Of a DNA stretch of 64,000 nucleotides, positions 22,139 through 34,915 are shown in pieces; positions within the stretch are counted from its first letter, which is position 1; each line of letters opens with the position of its first letter. The notes below the pieces were generated by a model. It did no database searches. It saw only the letters and a list, made by a program, of their open reading frames with translations, and was not told the DNA's origin. Origin of the DNA: Nemania diffusa (Eukaryota; Ascomycota; Sordariomycetes; Xylariales; Xylariaceae); assembly GCA_038501195.1 (NCBI GenBank), contig JBBPUQ010000005.1, forward strand, positions 1,922,001 to 1,986,000. The letters are read 5' to 3'. A program made the translations under genes and the position numbers.

Positions 22139-24448
22139 CTACATCACGCCCAGTCTCGTCATTCGCTTCTCCATCCTCTGCATTGTCTGCATTGGACCTA
22201 AGCCACCACGGCCAAGTGCCTGGCCAGGCATCAATCTCTGGCCTGTAGGTAATCCAAATGGACGGTGGAGGTTCGACGACGGGCCAGCGGGCAGGCCTCT
22301 AGGCGGCTCGCGTATACTAGGGATCCCTCCCGGCGGAGGTCCGTTCCTGCTAGGCCCGGACCTTGAGCCCTGCCGTTGTTGCAGTGGCGGAGGCGGACCC
22401 ATCTGCTGGGCGCGGATAGCGGCCTGCATCCTCTTCCAGGCATCTCGCTCGCAGTACGACTTCCCATTAACATCGAAGTAGCCATCGCGCAGCACGACAC
22501 CGCAATCACCGCAGCGGAAGCAGCCTGGGTGGTATTTTTGCGGCACCTCGTCCTCGAGGTACTGCCCCTCGATGCCCCGGTTGCAGGACCCGCATAGACT
22601 ACCGTTGAGCTTGTGGTAATGCTGCTCGCAATACGGGCGGTCTTCGTGCACATAGAAGGTGGCCGAGCTAAAGGCTTCCTTACACGTGGCGCACACAAAG
22701 CAAGCTTTGTGATACCGCCCGGTTAGACGCCCATCTGCCGACGAGATCGATTTCCCTGTTATCGGCTCTTGACACGCCTTACAATTTCCTCGTGGCCGCG
22801 GATTCTTCGATGGCTGTCGATTATGTGAGCTTGAGCCCGTTGTCGAAGCTGTCAGTGATCGCATGCGGCCCTGACCATCTTGGGGGGTAGCGTCGAGTCT
22901 ATCAGAGTTTGGAATGCTCCTAGGTGAGATGGGAGACTCGGACCTAAAATCCCGTTCTGCTTGGGCAGCTGGGTCGAGCCGTAAGTTTTGTAACCGCTCA
23001 CGCTGAGGAGCGGCTGGCTTCAAGTTGTCGCTTCTAGGTATCGGTATGGGTGCTGCTGTTGCTGACCCTGGCTGTGGTCCACTCATAGACTTTTGTAAAT
23101 CATCCACTAAAGAGTTTATTCCTGCTACATCAGAAGGTCGCCGTGGATCGGAGCGAGAATCTACCGATCGAGCCGGGCTTGTATTTGAGCTTGCACGACT
23201 GCCTTGAGAATCCTGGCTATAACCGGAATTACTAGAAGATTGAGATATTGACGGCGAGTGGTAAGGATTTCCGGCGCCGAATTCGTCAGCAAGATTTATC
23301 GAAAGAGTCTGGCTACCATCTCGTGTCTGTGGCCGTATCAGGCTTTTACGTGGAGGTGGTGGACGCGATGTGTCTCTTATTCCATAAGAAGGCCGGTTTC
23401 TACGGTCGCTCATCATTATTGGCTGATCCCCATTTGGGTTGGGCGGCCTACTCGACATGTCTGGTCGCAGACCAGGTGCGGAGGGAGCGCGGATTGGGCC
23501 ATCGGGTCGCAGTTCATTTCCGCCCGGCTTCAGGATTTGGTCAGGGAACGTCTCGGACCGTTTACCAAGGGTAAGGGGTTGTGGTCCTGCGTCTTCTCCC
23601 TCTCTCTGCGGCGGCCCAAACCCGCCGTATCCATTCTTTCGTGGCATTTTTGGTAGTGTCATACTACCACTGGTTAGTGATGAGCCTGAAGCCGCCGTGC
23701 CGGGCCGGTCGATTGACGTTCCTAACTGCGAGGTGTCATCGCTTATGTCTGCGGTATCATCTCTACTAACACTCCTCGGAAACGCGTTTTTCGCTGTTGA
23801 ACGAGTTCGGGCCACTTCAAACGGGCCCGGCGCAATGCTGTTCATTCTCGTCAAGAGACTTGAAGCTTGTTTGTTAGGACTTGTTCCGTACGCTGCTTCC
23901 GCTTCTTCCGGCTCTGGCTCTGCTGAAAACCCACCATAGCCGCCTGGTCGTCGTGGGGATCCTGCTATGGCCGGCGAGAAATATTCGTCGTTGGCAGAGC
24001 CAGCCCCAAGGCGCCCATTCATTGGTGTCTTTGGTGAAATTGCTTGAGATGCCGTCGAGGCACTGACTGGTGTTAACTGATCTTGAAATGCTCGATCTAT
24101 GAAGCGCAGTTAGAACAATCAAAATCCTTGAGGACGACCGAAGGTTAGACTTACTTGCTGCCGATGTGTCCACTGTTGGCGGTGCACGAGTGAATTTATC
24201 GAAAACATTTTGCTTAAATGAAGACAAGGCACCACCTAGAAGATCTGGCATCGGTGGATCTGCTGCATGGGCGTTAGAAGCCGAATATTAAAGAGTTCGA
24301 ATAGGGCGATTGACATACGCTCTGACACTGCGGATTCATTACTATCACCGCAAACATGTTCACCCATCATAGAAATCTCTACTTGGTTACCACAGTTAGA
24401 GCATTTTATTGTCGGCATGAACGCCGACTGTCGTGATAAGTCTGTCAT
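22139..24448 (-). CDS. paxillin-like LIM-domain protein
   Basis: Three exons (24448-24319, 24262-24155, 24096-22139; introns of 56 and 58 bp, the first with a TTCTAAC branch) give 731 residues. The N-terminus has a short CxxC...HxC motif (CSNCGNQVEISMMGEHVC). A long, disordered Ser/Pro-rich region follows, with repeated GGYGGF and NGYGGF motifs. Two tandem LIM domains lie near residues 520-650 (CKACQEPITGK...YHKACFVCATC and CGSCNRGIEGQ...YHPGCFRCGDC). The tail is rich in Pro, Gly and Arg. LIM domains are double zinc fingers that bind proteins. The closest known type is fungal paxillin-like protein (Pxl1), which acts at sites of polarised growth and septation. The symbol is left empty because orthology was not tested. 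Confidence 0.9.
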
Positions 24449-24506
24449 GACTGTAGACCGATCTCTAAACCTCTTTACGTATTACGTATGTCCTCCTTCT
24501 AGATCT

Positions 24507-24930
24507 TCATTCGCTCGGGATCGGTCGTCGGTCGACGTGGTCATGGGTATTCGTCGAGATGTAAGGCAGGTTGCTTATTGTATTCCAAGCTTCAGGCAAC
24601 CCAGATGCCTCTATGGATGGATTTGAATGGTTATCTGGATGCAGGTGTATATTTTCAGTAAGGTCGTAGCGATCTAAGAAACGAGGGTAGCGCATAAGGA
24701 GATCGAAGATCTTTGCTGCACGCCGCTGGCAACTCTCGTAGGCAGTCGATCGGTAAAACAAGACTGGGAATGTCACAAGGGCTCTCTGGCCAGCAGCCAG
24801 TCTGACTGGCGGGATGTTTTCAAACCCCAGACCTAATAATAATTCAAGCACGTCGATAATGTGCGTTGCGGCACGGCGGTTTGAGAAGCGGTTTCGGTGA
24901 GTGCTTGCTCCGGATCTACACTCGACGAGG
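24507..24930 (-). CDS. unassigned open frame (C-terminal exon or relic)
   Basis: From about 24930 to the stop at 24507 the minus strand stays open for about 140 codons with protein-like composition (HIIDVLELLLGLGFENIPPV, RAAKIFDLLMRYPRFLDRYD). A TAA lies just upstream in frame and I see no clear start or acceptor, so it may be the last exon of a gene whose 5' part is unrecognised, or a relic. It lies only 58 bp upstream of the LIM gene start and on the same strand, where the LIM promoter would be expected. No family is recognised. Confidence 0.25.
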
Positions 24931-27900
24931 AATTGGTAGGAGGGAGGTTAGCCTGAGGGCATTCGGATTGTGTAAAGATCGGTGAGGGCGGTTGTTCCTG
25001 TTGTGTTCAGAATGCGTCTCGAACATCCCTGCAAAGCTACCCCTGGAAAGTAGTGTAACTATAGCCTGGGGGCCCTGGTAACGATTTGATATGCACGGCT
25101 GTGGTAGTGTGCGCTACACTATATACGTACAGGGAACTCCTTGGTCCCTCTATATCGCTTGGCAGCTTTCTCAAAATAGGCATAGATCATGGATCACGTT
25201 CTCTCTAAGCGTCAAAAGTTCTGTACATGCCTACACTAGATACATGTGCGTTCCTTGATTTGACAGAGAAAAAATACATAAGAAATACATAAATGGCAAA
25301 GACGGAACTAGAAGGAAGAGGGGGAAGGGGACAAGATGATGATAAAGTTTGGGGGTAGGTAGGTATGTAAAAACAGAAGCAGTGAGACCTAGGTATGCCT
25401 ATGTGTAAGAGCAGGTTTCTATTTCCCGACAATCCTTGAATTATGTTGGTCAAAAAGGGACAGTGAGCAGAATGGGCGGCCAATCATTCGGGCCCCTTGC
25501 TTTGTCCTCAGTGTATCAAGTATTGTTCCCTACAGAGTTCCTTATCCAATCAACTCCCTAGGTACGCTAGGGGTATAACATGTACTGTAGCACGTGTATG
25601 TATAAGTAGCAGAAGAGCTCTGTACCTTAGGTACCTATCTATCTATTCGGTAATACTATTTCCTCAAAAAGGAAGCTGACGAGTAGGTATGTCATGCTTC
25701 ATTCCAACGTTACAATTCGAGAACCATTCCTTTCAGCCATGAACTCCCGCTTTAAGCTGGTTAATATACCAGTTCGTCGTACAGTAACCGTCAACACTGT
25801 AAGAAATGGATGAAGAACGCCATTTGTTGCTATTGAGGTTAGCGTGCCTGCAAGGTGAGCTGCCTTTCGTCTAGCGCTACCCTCCCAATCAGGGTTGGCA
25901 CGGGTACCTTACAGCTCTGAGCTCTTGAACTAGGTATCTAATTGTGATTCGTTCCGAAGCAGGTTGAAACAAAGGGGCACCTTCGCCTTGGCCCCAGCCT
26001 TGGCTCTCTCCTTTGCCTGAATCTGGTCACGCATCGGGGCTCACCAATCTCAGGTGGTCATGCTCACCCAATATAGTAGCCAATTATGTCGCAGATTCCA
26101 GTAACAACTAAAAAGCCACAACCATAGATCCCGCGGCTATTGCTTTGAATAAGAGCTACAGGCTGAATGAAAATGAATGGAAATGAATGAGCAAATGGAT
26201 GGATGATAGGGAGGTACATGCTCAGCATATGTGCGTGGTTATGGTGAGCAGTAACCATACCCATATTCGTATTGACATGCTTATCCTTGTCCAGGCTAGG
26301 TAATCGACCGTATTCCTCTTCTCCCTAATCCCCGTGATAGGTCGCTCGGCAAATTGAAGGTCATTTCTGGAGCCATGGTTTTCTCATTTTATACAGCATC
26401 TACCTATTATATAGCCAGACGACCTAGTGTGCTTTGGGTAAAGCACATTATGGGCCCGCATCTGATGATACCTATCTAGGTGCTGGCTTGCTGCATGCTG
26501 CGTTCGTTCCATTCGATTTGCTAAGATCCTCAGCCTGGTCTGGTGGGCGAGATGGGGAGCGGCAATGCTCGCGTCCGTCTCCGGATGGATAGACGTCTCG
26601 GGATCTCTCTACTTTGTGGTGTCATGGCCTTCTATGGTGTACCGAGCAACAGGATAGGTTTCATGGCGGCCTGGCCCTCGCCACGCATTGCGTGCATGTG
26701 CATTGAGGATTCCCGCGCGGTACGGAATACATACAAAGCATACCTACTTCGCTCGGCGAGACATTGGTCTAACGGTTCTCCAGCTCGTTTCGTCAGGTTG
26801 CCCCGTTGCCGAATTAGACCCCTGTCGATCAGGTCCCCTGATTGCACTAGGTACCTATGTACCTACCTAAGAGATGGGTTCCTATGTGATGACCCACGCA
26901 GTTTATCTTGGGTTCTCGGCTTAATATTCTATATGCGTGCCGTGATCAAGTGCAGAGGTTATGCATCAACTCGGATGCCGCGACCAAGCGAGAAGCTAAT
27001 AAAGTCTAAGGTATCTCGCCTCATACAAGTAGCTGTTCGCTATGAAATTTGGCAGATTCGTCGCTAATTGATCCCACCAGAACAATTAGTTTCGGCAATT
27101 GTATCATCAATCCTCAAGCGAAAAAGTCCCATGCAACGCTTATCATTCCTATCAAGGTGACGAGACCACAGTCAGCAAGTCGAAAAGTCCCCCGCACGCT
27201 ATTTAGTACCGCTTGAGAGTCGCAATTATGATCGTCGAGTTCTTCACTAAAAACAGGTAGTTAGGATCTAGCGATAGCGTCGATTCGGCGATCGCAACGC
27301 TCGCCAGTGCACGGTGCAGTTGTCGATCTTAGAGATATTATTTCACCTCCACTAGACAGCGTCAACGACACATTGTTTGACCAGTCTTGCTTAAGCTCTT
27401 GTGTATTCAATCTTCAGTCAGGTACATATATAGCAGGCATAGAGTGGAAGAGTATGGCCAACTCGCTCATTATTCAGCTACATTCTATAGAAGGGTGGGC
27501 CCTCATTATAGAACCTGTTGTAGTCGAAATTGAGGAAGACGCGGCAAAGATGGTGTTTGTAGTACGCAATGCCCGTACTGTACACGATGTCAACGTATGA
27601 GAGATGCCATGGTGGTTTACATGCTTTTGCATCCTTCTGATCCTTTCAGTGGAGAGTACCGCAGAACGTCAAGGTACTTAGGTTCGTAGATGAACACAAA
27701 TATATCTACTCACTTTATAACGATGCATTCCTTCTATCTGGAGATCCCTGGAAGATATACTGTTCGACTACACAGCCTAAGATCTCCGGAATGATTTCAA
27801 CTGTTGTGCTCTAAATTCATACATGCCACGAATTTAGGGCTCTGCATTGCCCCTATGCCCTATTTTGGTTAGTCTAGACTATATACGTAAGTACATAGCC

Positions 27901-29050
27901 GGATTGTCTTTATCAAGAGTATACAGATATCTCTAAACTTAAGTAAGGCAGTCAGCATGCATACCTTGGTCGTATCCTGACTTAAACGCAAGCCGGTCTG
28001 ATCAACACTGTTGTGCTGGCAAGCGGGACGGGTCTAGTTGAACTCACGAAGTGGCTATTAGTATTCCATTACATATGTCCTGTAGAGACTTAAAATATCT
28101 GATTGAAGAAATATTAGATCTGGCCGAAAGATTTGTTAGTCCCAAGTCTCGATAATAGAAACAATACTAGATACTTAGGCAGTCTAGTTCTACTTAGAAG
28201 CAAGCAACATCGCTTAGCCATTATATGTGACAGCGCACCTTATCGCCGGTTATCCTTCCTTTAGTGGTATTCGAGCTGCATACCGCTAGGTGATTACTTA
28301 AGGACATGACGAATCAGAGCCTCTAAATCCTTACCCCTCCATGGCCCCTCATACGCAACAACAGCAGATGTCGTGGAGCATATTGACACCGCCTACTCTG
28401 ATAACTTGTAGTCATTCGCTTGATAATAACTTCTTGCTGCATACTTACATACTGTACCTAGGGAGACTTTTCTCTGGAATTCAATGATGTGTAACTAGCT
28501 CGGTGGTGCCATTTCGAACAACTCACCACACCCACAATCGGAGTCGGCATCTTATCCGATAAGCCGATAACCACAGCAGCCCCTCCTCTTTTAGACTACC
28601 TATCTACTGTAGACGCCTACACAGCTCGTTCGTTCCACTAGGTGGTCTTTATACTCCGGCTACCGGTTCCGAATAAATACTTATAGTTCACCCTAAACTA
28701 TCCGACTTTAATCTCTCTTCCTTCTTTCCAATTTCTATCTCAAGTTGTAGATTTAGTCCTCCCAACTACCTTACAACCGTCTCTATACTGTAGACCCCAT
28801 ACCAAAGTCGATCGCGCTCCCGGGCCGCGGTCACACACCACCGTCACAACGTTTTCCAATCTCCTTAACTCGTACGAGTCTTTCCTACTAGAACTTACCA
28901 CCATGATTAAACTAATCGTGTTTCAGCGTCCATCACCCGTACGCAGGAGCCCGTTGCTCTTCTCGAGGCGGAAGTGCAGCGGACTCGCCTTACACCTATT
29001 AAAGGGGCACTACTGCTAGTTGCAAATTAGCTATCAAGAACGAATTCAAG
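24931..29050. other. long intergenic region upstream of inositol-phosphate synthase
   Basis: About 4.1 kb with only short, unrecognisable frames (for example 26543-27067 and 27307-27600 on the plus strand). ACCTAGGTA and AGGTACCT type motifs recur around 25387, 25627 and 26850. The right end should hold the INO1-type promoter and 5' leader. Confidence 0.5.
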
Positions 29051-30798
29051 ATGGCGCCGCACGCCGAATTAGATAACGGCACTGCGTACGGTGATGGACG
29101 TGTTCATGGCCTGGACACAACTGTGCCTGCAAAAAAAGAGGATGTGTTTGTGGTGGACTCCCCCAATGTGACTTACACGGACAGTGAGATCCGATCCAAG
29201 TATACCTATCGAACTACGAGTGTGACCAAGGGCGCCGACGGCAAGTATGTGGCTACGCCCAAGGAAACACTATATAACTTCAAAGTCGACCGTAAAATCC
29301 CCAAGACAGGAATGATGCTGGTGGGATGGGGTGGCAACAATGGCACCACCGTCACCGCCGGCATCATTGCCAATCGTCGAGGTTTGGTGTGGGAGACCCG
29401 CGAGGGCCCTCGTGCCGCCAACTACTATGGCTCCGTCCTAATGGGTTCCACTATGAAGCTCGGCACTGATGCCCAGACTATGCAAGATGTCAACATTCCT
29501 TTCCATGACGTTCTCCCTATTGTCCACCCCAATGATCTCGTTATTGGCGGATGGGATATCAGCTCAATGGACCTTGCTGCAGCGATGGATCGCGCTGCCG
29601 TGCTTGAGCCCACCCTCAAGGCACAGGTTAAGAAAGAACTCAAACAAATGGTCCCTCTTCCAAGCATCTACTACCCAGACTTCATTGCTGCTAACCAGGA
29701 AGATCGAGCTGACAACTTGATACCCGGCGATAAAGCTTGCACGGCTCACGTCGAGAAGATTCGCCAGGATATTCGGTATGATCTACCTTTCCAGTGCTAC
29801 TAATACATGCTCACTCTTGATATAGTGAATTCAAGGCACATAACAATCTTGACAAGGTCATCGTTCAGTGGACTGCCAACACTGAACGATATGCCGATAT
29901 CCTACCTGGAGTAAATGATACCGCGGACAACTTACTAAAGGCCATTGAGGATGGCCACGAAGAGGTGTCACCTTCCACGATATTTGCTGTGGCTTGCATC
30001 CTCGAAAAAGTACCCTTCATCAACGGCTCTCCTCAAAACACGTTCGTACCAGGCGCTATTGAACTCGCCTCAAAGCACGGTGCTTTTATCGGTGGTGATG
30101 ACTTTAAGTCTGGGCAGACAAAGATGAAGTCGGCACTGGTAGATTTCCTGATCAGCGCAGGTATCAAGCTTACCTCGATCGCGAGCTACAACCACCTCGG
30201 CAACAATGATGGCAAGAATTTGAGTTCTCAGAGACAATTCCGCTCTAAAGAGATTTCCAAGTCGAACGTTGTCGATGATATGGTCGAGGCGAACACCGTC
30301 CTGTATAAGAAGGGTGAGCACCCGGACCACACTGTCGTCATCAAGTACATGCCGGCCGTTGGTGATAATAAGCGTGCGCTGGATGAATACTACGCAGAGA
30401 TCTTCCTTGGTGGACATCAGACTATCTCGTAAGTCGAATTATTACTCGGGGCTTTAAGATTATCTATGCTAATGTATCAATACAGCATCTTCAACGTTTG
30501 TGAGGATTCGCTTCTAGCCTCGCCTCTCATTATCGACCTGGTCCTTGTTACCGAGATTATGACGCGTATTGAATGGCAAGCACATACGAACAACTCGGAG
30601 GCTACCGGGGATGAGTTCAAGGGCTTCCACAGCGTGCTCAGCATTCTCTCATATATGCTCAAGGCGCCGCTCACACCACCAGGTACCCCCGTCATCAATG
30701 CGCTCGCCAAACAGCGTGCTGCATTAACGAATATTTTCCGTGCCTGTGTCGGCCTGGAGCCTGAGTCGGACATGACACTTGAGCACAAATTGTTCTAA
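29051..30798 (+). CDS. INO1: inositol-3-phosphate synthase
   Basis: Three exons (29051-29775, 29826-30428, 30486-30798; introns of 50 and 57 bp) give 546 residues, close to the fungal norm of about 530. The enzyme converts glucose 6-phosphate to inositol 3-phosphate using bound NAD in the cytosol, the committed step of inositol synthesis. Visible signatures are the NAD-binding loop [15 protein letters not shown], then [18 protein letters not shown]-type [27 protein letters not shown] and [14 protein letters not shown], the core active-site stretch. The C-terminal exon carries [17 protein letters not shown] and the conserved APLTPPGTP. Start ATG 29051 sits in a CAAGATGG context. Yeast INO1 is repressed by inositol; I did not identify a regulatory site here. 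Confidence 0.97.
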
Positions 30799-31339
30799 GG
30801 CATGGCCCTTCTCTTGGTGTGTTAAGGCAGTAACTAGCTGCCGAGTGCCGGTTTAACTTACAGATTTGGAATGTTTGTGAGTGATGGCACGGTGACCTGT
30901 CACCATGTTTCGTTCGATCTTTGCTGCTGCGGCAGATTGTTCAACCCTGTTGTTATGTAACCATGGATTTCAACATCCTGGAGTTTTGGATTCTTAGTCA
31001 TCACATCAATACATTCGTCTAGCCCATCTATATGCATACTGCGCCTATCACTTGCTGTAGATATGTTATGACTCGAAATTTTTATTATAATCCTATCGAC
31101 AAGTAGTAGGCCTATACATAATCCTTGCTTCATCCTTCCACTAGGCCAAGTTTCATAACTTGATTCTCTTGGCGACTTGTGTTAAGCCTTACAACGCCAC
31201 GCCATGCCAAAAGAAACCGAATGTAGACCTTGCGGTCCAGGAAAACCGGGCGGCATCTAAATGTACCAATTCTCCGAGTTACAGTAAAACATGTTGCAAA
31301 CCAACATTAAGAACACCTAAAGCACCATCCACGGCGCGC
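30799..31339. other. convergent intergenic region
   Basis: 3' flanks of the inositol-phosphate synthase (plus) and the large membrane protein gene (minus). Nothing else recognised. Confidence 0.5.
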
Positions 31340-34300
31340 CTACAACCAAGTGCGCCTCGAGCTTAGGCTTTCATAGCTCTTCGCGTACCGCCCCTCGCCC
31401 CCTTCGGCGAGTAAGTCGGCGCGGCTGTCCCTCCCTCTGCCCCGGCGGCCGCCGGCGCGCGGGTCCTCCTCGAAGTAGTAGTGGTTCGCGCCGGCGGCGT
31501 AGCCGACGCGCCAGGGCACGCCGAGCTCGGCACCGTCCGGACCATGCCCGCAGCACCCCGCAAGGGCGCGCGAGGGCGGCGAGTTGACGGCCAGCGCGAA
31601 CAGGTTCTGCGGCTCCGTGTAGTCCGTCACGAGGAACCTGGCTGCCTTACCGCCGTGGGTAACTCTCCTCCTCATGCCGTCGCCTCCCGAGCCGTCGTGG
31701 TGGTGGGGCTTGGCCGGGGCGTCGGAGTCCTCGCTGTCGCTGTCCGCCGCTGAGGTCTTTACCGGGTCGTGGGTGCTGTGCGGGAAGGAGAACCGAGCGG
31801 TGGAGGAGGACTGGTGTTTCTGCTTCGAGGATAGTTGCGATGATGAGGAGGGGGAGGGAGATTTCCCGGTCGCGAAGGCTGTCAGGGCACTCCCTGAAAG
31901 AAGATACCCCAGACATAGCAGATCGAGCAGGAACGTGAGCCCGAGCACGGGGTAGAAGATGGCCTGCCAGGCGGCCGTGTGCGCCGAAGCGTACTGCTGC
32001 GTGCGCACGCGCGCGCGGAAGGACTCATACACGCCCTTCGGCAGCTGCATGGGCTCGCCGTGCGGCCACTCCGGCGCGAACGTCGTGTCCAGCGCCCCCG
32101 TGACGAGCGTGTTGGCCACGAGCACCGCGAGCGCCTCGGCCACGGACGGCAGGTGCGGGTCCAGCGCCGGCGCCGCCGGGATCAGGTTCGTCAGCACGCG
32201 CGCGTTGCTCGCGTTGTTGCTCTGCGCGCCGCCGTCGAGGTCGATCGCCAGGCTCCATTGTACGGCGATGTTGCGCCAGTCGCCCGAGACGTGGAGCGGC
32301 GTGTCGGCGCCGGGGGCGGCGGCGGCGCCGGGGGGAGGGGCTACGGGTTTGTAGGCGTCGGCGTCGAGCGCGGCCTCGCACTCGGCCTTCATGTACCCGC
32401 CTGATGTCCCTGACAGGTCGAAGGCGGTCGTGCAGTTTGTCGACTCCCACGACCGCATTTGGCAGAGCGTGTAGTCGGGGATGTAGGGCGCTTTGGCGAG
32501 GATGTAGAGCGCGTCGACGTAGCGGAACGAGGCGTTGGTTACGACGTTGGTTACGACGTTGTAGTCGATTGGAAACTTGAGCAGCAGCGGTTAGCACAAG
32601 ACATTCTCTATACCTGGCGCGAATCTCTGGTTGCGGGACTGTCTGCACTTATTCACGTGAGAAATAGAGAGGAAATGAGGGCTACGTACTAGTGGAAATA
32701 CTGGAGGCTCACGACCATATTTCTCACCCCATTTGAATATGTCGTCGACCACGGTGCTGTTGAGCCACTCCGTCTCCGAAGCGCTGGGTACATCGACTTC
32801 CCAGTCCGGCGGCAGATCGTTAGTAAAGGAGTTATTGTTCGTCCGCGCATTCGGCCATCGTTGGTAGACAAGCGGCGCTACCTCGCTCTCGTTCATATTG
32901 ACGCACATGACGTTAACGACGGGGGCCACAACGCTTGCCCGGATGGAGTACTGTCCCAGGCCCAATAACTCGCTCGGCTGTAGGATACCATTGATGGGAT
33001 CTGTAGCAGCCATGTAGACTCCGGGGTGCGGCATGGCAAGAGTCACGTTGTTTATAACCCTGTGATAGGTTGCAAAGTTTGCCTCCATGTCCCCATTTTC
33101 TTTCTCGATCCACGAAGAGTTCATCGTAGTGTTGTCGAAGAGATTATGCGTCCCGGTGGGCCGGTCAGAGAGCTGAAGTGTGTTCGGGGATTCCATCTTG
33201 TGTATATCATCCCATTCCTTCCTGGGGAACAGGTACGTCAGTAGTCTCTCAGCTGAGATAGGTATTGGCCTAGATTAATACTTACATGAAGGCGACGAGA
33301 CTGCTATATGCTGTAAGAGAGTTAGCACATTCTGCTTTTGTGAGTACGGAAGCCTTTGACAGTAATGGACAGCTTACATTGACCAGAGAACAAGACATTC
33401 ACGCACGATTCCGCAGAGTAATTTGCGTCGATGTTGCCGAGGGGCGTCTGGCAAGCCCTCTTCACATATTCTGGATTGCTATAGGAGGCGTGTACTAAGC
33501 CTTGCAAATCTCGCATAACCCAATCTTGATATGTCAACTTTGGGCTTACCACTATACCGTTGAAAGTCAGTAACCATCGTCCTATGTTTCATCTCGTCAA
33601 GGCTCCCTAACGTGATTCTAGCTCTAGAACGAGCTGTGGAGCCTCGAGGCGTGATAGGGAGAAAGTGGCGCTGACTATTACTTACTAGCATCTGACGCTG
33701 TGGTGTAGAACAAACTGCATATGGCCGCTATTAATGTTAGTGCACCAAGGATCGTGGTCGCAGCGTGCGGGATGCCTTCCCAGTGGGTGAGCAGCGAGCC
33801 AGGTTGCTGTGCGGGAGTCGGTTAGTTAACGAGTAGATTGGAGGCCTAAGGGGGACGTCCCCTAAAGAAACGATAGTTTTCCACTTACTATTACCCAGTT
33901 TCGCATCGTCATCTCTGCTAGAGTTACGCCTCGCGAGAGCCTGCTGAAGGCCCTCCTCGTCAACACCTGGCCCAAGACCGCTACGAATACCGTAACAAAA
34001 GACAACTCGATAGTCTTGGCGATCAGAGTTGAGAGTAGAGTTGCCGTCGAGGGCGAGACTTGCCATCCGCTTCCTGACGAGATACTTCTCCCGTACTGGG
34101 GTTGGATGATCGAGACGACAAACCAAATTCCACTGAGCACAGTAGAGTAGATGGATAAGATGACGAGGGTTACGTATAGCCAGCTCCAACGATTTATGTA
34201 GACATCCCGCCTCGAATGACAGCCTAAGTGTACTGGAGCTGCAGTATAAATTAGCATTGGCTACATGAGAGAATCGTTAGGCCTAGAGCTACGTACCGCA

Positions 34301-34915
34301 AGGTGGGAATACGTTATTTACGTCGCTTTCATCTTCACTACCTATTCTTCGCGGGGAGGGGTTTTGGCTATACATTGCCGACAGAGGAATGGATTGAGCT
34401 TCTGGGTGTGTTGGCATCATGACTGTACTTCTTCTGACGTCAGAATTCGAGGGTGGCACGACAGTCTCATCCGTAGAATATGCTGAACTTGAAATGCTTA
34501 TATTTGAAGCCAGGCTGAACTGTCGACGAAGGTCACCGACATTTTCGACAGTGGACACCGATCTTATACTTCTAGAAGAAGACATACTCGCTTGTGGTGC
34601 GACATAAGCTCGTGGGGCTGTTGGTCCGCGTCCTGTACTGGGTGGCGCCATGTCGAGAGATTGTGGTGAAACAGCCACCGGCGAGGCTCGCCGTTCTGGC
34701 GATAAGCTTGAGGTCTCCCTGGTTTCCACCCACCAAGCCGAATCGGGGGAGACGGGAGAAACCACACATTCCGCTCCATATCTTGTCAGGTCCTCGGATC
34801 TTATGCTTCTGCTATCTGTGTCTATTGAAGTAGCTGGTAGGTCGCTACCCCATGGCGAGAATGTTGATGGCAGATGGTAGATATCCCCCTCGCGTTGAAG
34901 AAATGGTGATTCCAT
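31340..34915 (-). CDS. large multi-exon integral membrane protein of unknown function
   Basis: Seven exons (34915-34297, 34238-33889, 33806-33686, 33551-33378, 33310-33286, 33221-32690, 32575-31340) join in frame to 1018 residues. Exon 5 is only 25 bp. The first 200 residues are polar and Ser-rich, probably cytosolic. Membrane segments follow at SWLYVTLVILSIYSTVLSG, SFVTVFVAVLGQVL and ILGALTLIAAICSLFYTT. A long Asn-glycosylation-rich part (NDTT, NNVT, NNNS, NSTV type sites) is probably outside the cell or lumenal. A last membrane segment (IFYPVLGLTFLLDLLCLGYLL) precedes a basic, His/Ser-rich cytosolic tail. The layout resembles a widespread ascomycete family of large uncharacterised membrane proteins. 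No enzymatic motif is seen. The last exon is strongly GC-rich. The gene is convergent with the inositol-phosphate synthase. Confidence 0.85.

Noticed and set aside
26543..27067. 174-codon plus-strand frame
   Set aside because: Arg/Cys-rich product of random look, no family, and overlapping frames on the other strand are equally long.
27307..27600. 97-codon plus-strand frame with fairly balanced composition
   Set aside because: Most gene-like of the INO1-upstream frames, but no motif or splice support; not called.
28350..28410. Short HIDTAYSDN phrase resembling an aldo-keto reductase motif
   Set aside because: Only about a dozen residues, with no further family motif nearby; probably chance.
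31481..32404. Several plus-strand frames over 90 codons, Arg/Gly-rich
   Set aside because: Antisense shadows of the GC-rich last exon of the membrane protein.
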